Program-made: the position numbers and the translations under genes
Notes under the pieces: generated by a model
What the model saw: the letters and a program-made list of their open reading frames with translations, nothing else
Databases searched by the model: none
What the model was told of the DNA's origin: nothing
Shown: positions 61,409 to 64,000 of the stretch, piece by piece
Numbering within the stretch: position 1 is the stretch's first letter
Layout of the letters: every line of letters starts with the position of its first letter
Assembly (NCBI RefSeq): GCF_000026045.1
Contig: NC_007427.1
Location: forward strand, 1 to 64,000
From: Natronomonas pharaonis DSM 2160
GTDB lineage: Archaea > Halobacteriota > Halobacteria > Halobacteriales > Haloarculaceae
Direction: 5' to 3'
DNA: 64,000 nt

Positions 61409-61579
61409 ATGGGCGAAGGGGATTCAACCAATGTCAATATTGAACTCGAACAGGAGGATTTCGAGTTTCTCAAAGAGTACAAAGATGAAATGGGGTGGAC
61501 GTGGGAAGGACTGCTCAAAGCTGGCACGCCTTTCCGAGAGTGGAAACAACAGCAGTACGCCAATGACAATCCAGAATGA
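61409..61579 (+). CDS. 56-aa protein coupled to a long tnpB
   Basis: ATG 61409 to TGA 61577-61579 encodes 56 residues: STNVNIELEQEDFEFLKEYK, EMGWTWEGLLKAGTPFREW. The shape (beta strand, then two helices) resembles a ribbon-helix-helix repressor, though the match is by eye. Its stop overlaps the tnpB start in ATGA. A strong TATA box precedes it. It may regulate the element or form part of it. Confidence 0.6.
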   Translation: MGEGDSTNVNIELEQEDFEFLKEYKDEMGWTWEGLLKAGTPFREWKQQQYANDNPE

Positions 61580-63308
61580 CACAACTTACCGAACAGTTCC
61601 ACCTGCCAGACGAGTACCACGACGCCTGTGACCGACTAACGGCGCTCGTCCAGAAACACGCACAGCGGTTGCTCGCTGAGGAATACTGGCGTGACGAGCA
61701 TCTTGACGCCATCAGCGACCACTCGGGCCAGTCCTACACCTACATCCGCGCGACGACCACGACGCCTTCGAAGACGCCGAAGAATACGTCTACAGTCGAT
61801 TCAAACGGTGCGTCTACCATCGCGTTACGCACGTTCTCGACGCCCACAGCGACGAATATCACGCCTTCCAGTTCGTGACTGACACGGTTGCCGAGCGCAA
61901 GATTCGACGCATTGGCTGGCACAGACTCCGCCAACGGTTGTTCGACGAGGACTCACCATACATCGAATGGCGCATATTGGAGTCGGTCGTCGACCAACTC
62001 AACAGCTACTACGACACACATGGCCGCTTCCCCGAGGCGTACACAGAGCTAGTCAAGACGCCCCAACCCAACGGCACACTGCCGTTTGCACCGGACAAGG
62101 GCGACTACCACATCCACGAACTGACAGTCGAAGACGGTGAACTCCGCTTCGTGTTGAATGCGCCGGACTCGCTCTCGCCGGAAAGCTACCACGACTGGAC
62201 AAAACACGTACTTCGCTTCTCAACGCATTCCCGGTTTCAGCAGATGCTCGACGCAGGAGTCGTGAAAGCACCGACACTCCACGCTTCCGGCCACGGCTAC
62301 ACGCTTGACGTGCCTGTTGCTGTGCCCGAACAGGACACTGAGACGGTTGCCGACCGCGTGTTAGCGGCCGATCTCGGCGTTAAAAAGCAGGCCACGGCAG
62401 TCGTTCTTGACAGTGGCGACGTGGCACACGAACAGGTGACGCCGCCACAGTTTCTCGACCATCCAGCGAAAGATAAACTGTTTCGGGTGAAAGCCGACGC
62501 CGAAGGCATCAACGACCGGCTTGCAGAACTCCGCAGACAGGGCAAAGCACACACGGAACGGTTTGACCACTTGCTTAGTGAGTACCGCCAGACGCGGCGA
62601 AAAGAACGCCGTCTTCGTGAGCAAATTCAACACGACGTAGCCAACCAGTTGGTGTGGCTCGCTGCCAAGGATGGTTGTGAAACCATCGTGTTCGAGTCAC
62701 TCGGCCAACTTGACGCAGGCGACACAAGTGGAGAAGTCGCGTGGTCGATCTCGTCGTGGGCACGAGGAGAACTACTCGACCACGTCGAGTACAAGGCCGG
62801 GTTGCTCGGAATCGACGTGACGACGGTGAATCCGTGGGGAACGAGTCGGTTCTGCCCCCGGTGTGGTGAGCGTGGAGAGACGGTGAACGCACCGAACGAC
62901 CACACGGAGTGTCGTCACGGTGGACATTTCCACTGCCCGAATTGTGGCTACGAGGGCGACCGTGACGTGGTTGGGGCAGTGAACGTCGGGCGAAAGCACC
63001 TCTCCGACAGCAAGATGGAGACGGCGACCCCTGCTGAGTATATCTCGGCGGGGAAACACGCCAGTTTTTCATCACGCCGCGCGGGGTGTGCCCGTTCTGC
63101 TGGCGTTCAGTCCGCGACCGATGAACAGGATCAGGCGAGCGGTCGTCAGACCCACCTCTCTCAGTTCCGTGCCCGGTCACTCACTGCGAAATCGGGTGAG
63201 AAAGACATGAGTGGACTGCAACCAAATCACGGTGGTAAGACGGGCCTGCGGTGGCCCAGACGTAGTGTGACACAAACTGTCCTCGTCAGTACTACTGATT
63301 GTGGATGA
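61576..63308 (+). pseudogene. tnpB: Long-form TnpB gene with a frameshift
   Basis: ATG 61576 reads EQFHLPDEYHDACDRLTALV up to SDHSGQSYTYIRA. At about 61757 coding sense moves to another frame (DDHDAFEDAEEYVYSRFKRC) and runs to 63308. Together they make a protein of about 576 residues, longer than the 416-426 of the other two. RuvC residues D (LAADLGVKKQATAV), E (IVFESLGQLDAG) and D (YEGDRDVVGAVNVG) and the zinc finger FCPRCGERGE...CPNCGY are intact, with a 110-residue basic C-terminal tail. A one-base error or a programmed shift cannot be distinguished here. A second start at 61875 would give a 477-aa protein lacking the N-terminus. Confidence 0.75.
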
Positions 63309-63434
63309 ACACTACTGAATACTACTGAAAATCAGAACGGTGACCTGTCTGGTAGTGCTACGTTCTTGATCGCTTGTAATGACAAGTAAATACGCGTCAT
63401 AACATATATGCCTCTCCACGTTGAACGTCAATGT

Positions 63435-63761
63435 ATGAGCGGATCAAGCTACGACAAGACGATTCAGTTCCGTGCGGGGGCAGAAAAAGAGGCTGCGGAG
63501 CTGCTTGATGAGATTCACATCGGTGGGGTCAACGTGAGCGAACTCGCCCGCGTTGGCTTGGTCGAAATGCTTCGGCAGTCATTGGATGAACATGACAAGA
63601 TTGCGGTGTACGAACGATACAGTCGTGGTGAGATCGGTGAGGACGTGGCACGTGTCCTTCTCGGTGAGAAACTCGATAGGATGGAAGAAGAGAAAGAGTC
63701 GTTCGAGGCGGCTATGGAACGAGACACGTCCGAATTCTTGACGGGAAGCGATGGCGAGTGA
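63435..63761 (+). CDS. Antitoxin of a PIN toxin pair
   Basis: The protein has 108 residues from the ATG at 63435; ATAACATATATG about 27 bases upstream makes this start better than the ATG at 63408. DKTIQFRAGAEKEAAELLDE and GGVNVSELARVGLVEMLRQS suggest a DNA-binding antitoxin of RHH or related type. The C-terminal half (KLDRMEEEKESFEAAMERDT) is a charged helix. It overlaps the PIN gene by 11 bases. Confidence 0.65.
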   Translation: MSGSSYDKTIQFRAGAEKEAAELLDEIHIGGVNVSELARVGLVEMLRQSLDEHDKIAVYERYSRGEIGEDVARVLLGEKLDRMEEEKESFEAAMERDTSEFLTGSDGE

Positions 63762-64000
63762 GGCTCGCTATCCGATACTGGCTGATACGAGTTCCTTGAT
63801 CGCGGTTGCGAACACCACTCAGTGGGAGCGACTAAAAGACGCGATCCATCTTACAACGACGAACGTCTGTAAGCACGAACTTCAAAACCACGTCAACTCG
63901 AATAAATACCCGCCTGAGGGCAGCCGTAAGCACTACTTGAAACGAGGGGGCCGACGTGTTCTTGAACATCTAGACGAGGATTCGTCGCCGTGGTCGTGCG
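63751..64000 (+). CDS. PIN-domain toxin, cut by the window end
   Basis: The first 83 codons are visible: YPILADTSSLIAVANTTQWE carries the first PIN aspartate, and NVCKHELQNHVNSNKYP the first conserved Glu. The rest lies beyond 64000. The 11-base overlap with the upstream antitoxin gene supports a type II toxin-antitoxin module. Confidence 0.7.
   Translation, partial: MASEARYPILADTSSLIAVANTTQWERLKDAIHLTTTNVCKHELQNHVNSNKYPPEGSRKHYLKRGGRRVLEHLDEDSSPWSC

Overview
The window is haloarchaeal (class Halobacteria). Its proteins are strongly acidic and the coding DNA is GC-rich. Many genes look leaderless, with an AT-rich TATA box about 27 bases before the start codon. Secreted proteins carry twin-arginine lipoprotein signals ending in LAGC-type lipoboxes, and the mobile DNA is of haloarchaeal type (ISH6-like, IS1595/ISH4-like, IS200/IS605-type tnpB elements and their palindromic mini-derivatives). 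The genus cannot be read from the sequence. It looks like chromosome, because it carries housekeeping uptake and signalling operons, but it is unusually rich in toxin-antitoxin modules, broken genes and transposon debris.

Layout. 1-8.9 kb is accessory: an ISH6-like element sits inside the second gene of a two-gene operon whose first gene has a HEPN-like motif. It is followed by a nuclease-like gene, a frameshifted winged-helix gene, a PIN/RHH toxin-antitoxin pair with a palindromic operator, a winged-helix pair, a Glu-Pro repeat lipoprotein and a decayed gene split by a 48-base mini-element. 9-17.3 kb holds a receiver-PAS histidine kinase, a Bat-type HTH-10 regulator and a probable 3-hydroxybutyrate/ketone-body cluster: CoA-transferase A/B, sodium symporter with a 165-aa membrane partner and a 23-aa membrane peptide, and 3-hydroxybutyrate dehydrogenase. 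17.4-23 kb has IS1595 debris, a membrane-anchored Mrr-like nuclease, a 154-base MITE and an MNT/HEPN pair.

23.3-28 kb contains ArsR and Acr3 (arsenic efflux), a tandem universal stress protein and a LOV-domain (blue-light) histidine kinase. 28-38.4 kb is again accessory: a lipoprotein split by an intact IS1595 element with a target duplication, a lipoprotein with an in-frame stop, a lower-GC selO, DoxX-like membrane genes, another PAS kinase, a nuclease fragment cut by a mini-element, an HTH/PemK pair and a three-repeat CRISPR array without cas genes. 38.5-44.4 kb is the phosphate operon (pstS-C-A-B, phoU, AbrB-PhoU fusion, low-molecular-weight phosphatase/ArsC). 44.8-48.8 kb carries a zinc-ribbon protein and a potassium-uptake locus (Lrp-RCK regulator, Usp, trkA, trkH). 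51-54.6 kb is a phosphonate-type ABC importer (phnD-C-E-E). 54.8-57.3 kb encodes a fused substrate-binding/chemotaxis transducer.

The last 7 kb is dominated by mobile DNA: a 145-base direct repeat around a RelE/RHH pair plus a tnpB remnant, an aldo/keto reductase split exactly in frame by a tnpB element, a frameshifted long tnpB preceded by a small overlapping gene, and a PIN toxin-antitoxin pair running off the window end.

The most informative signals are the mini-elements and tnpB elements. Three members of one family share the 5' flank TNTAC and end in TTCAC, and the host sequence is rebuilt exactly when they are removed.
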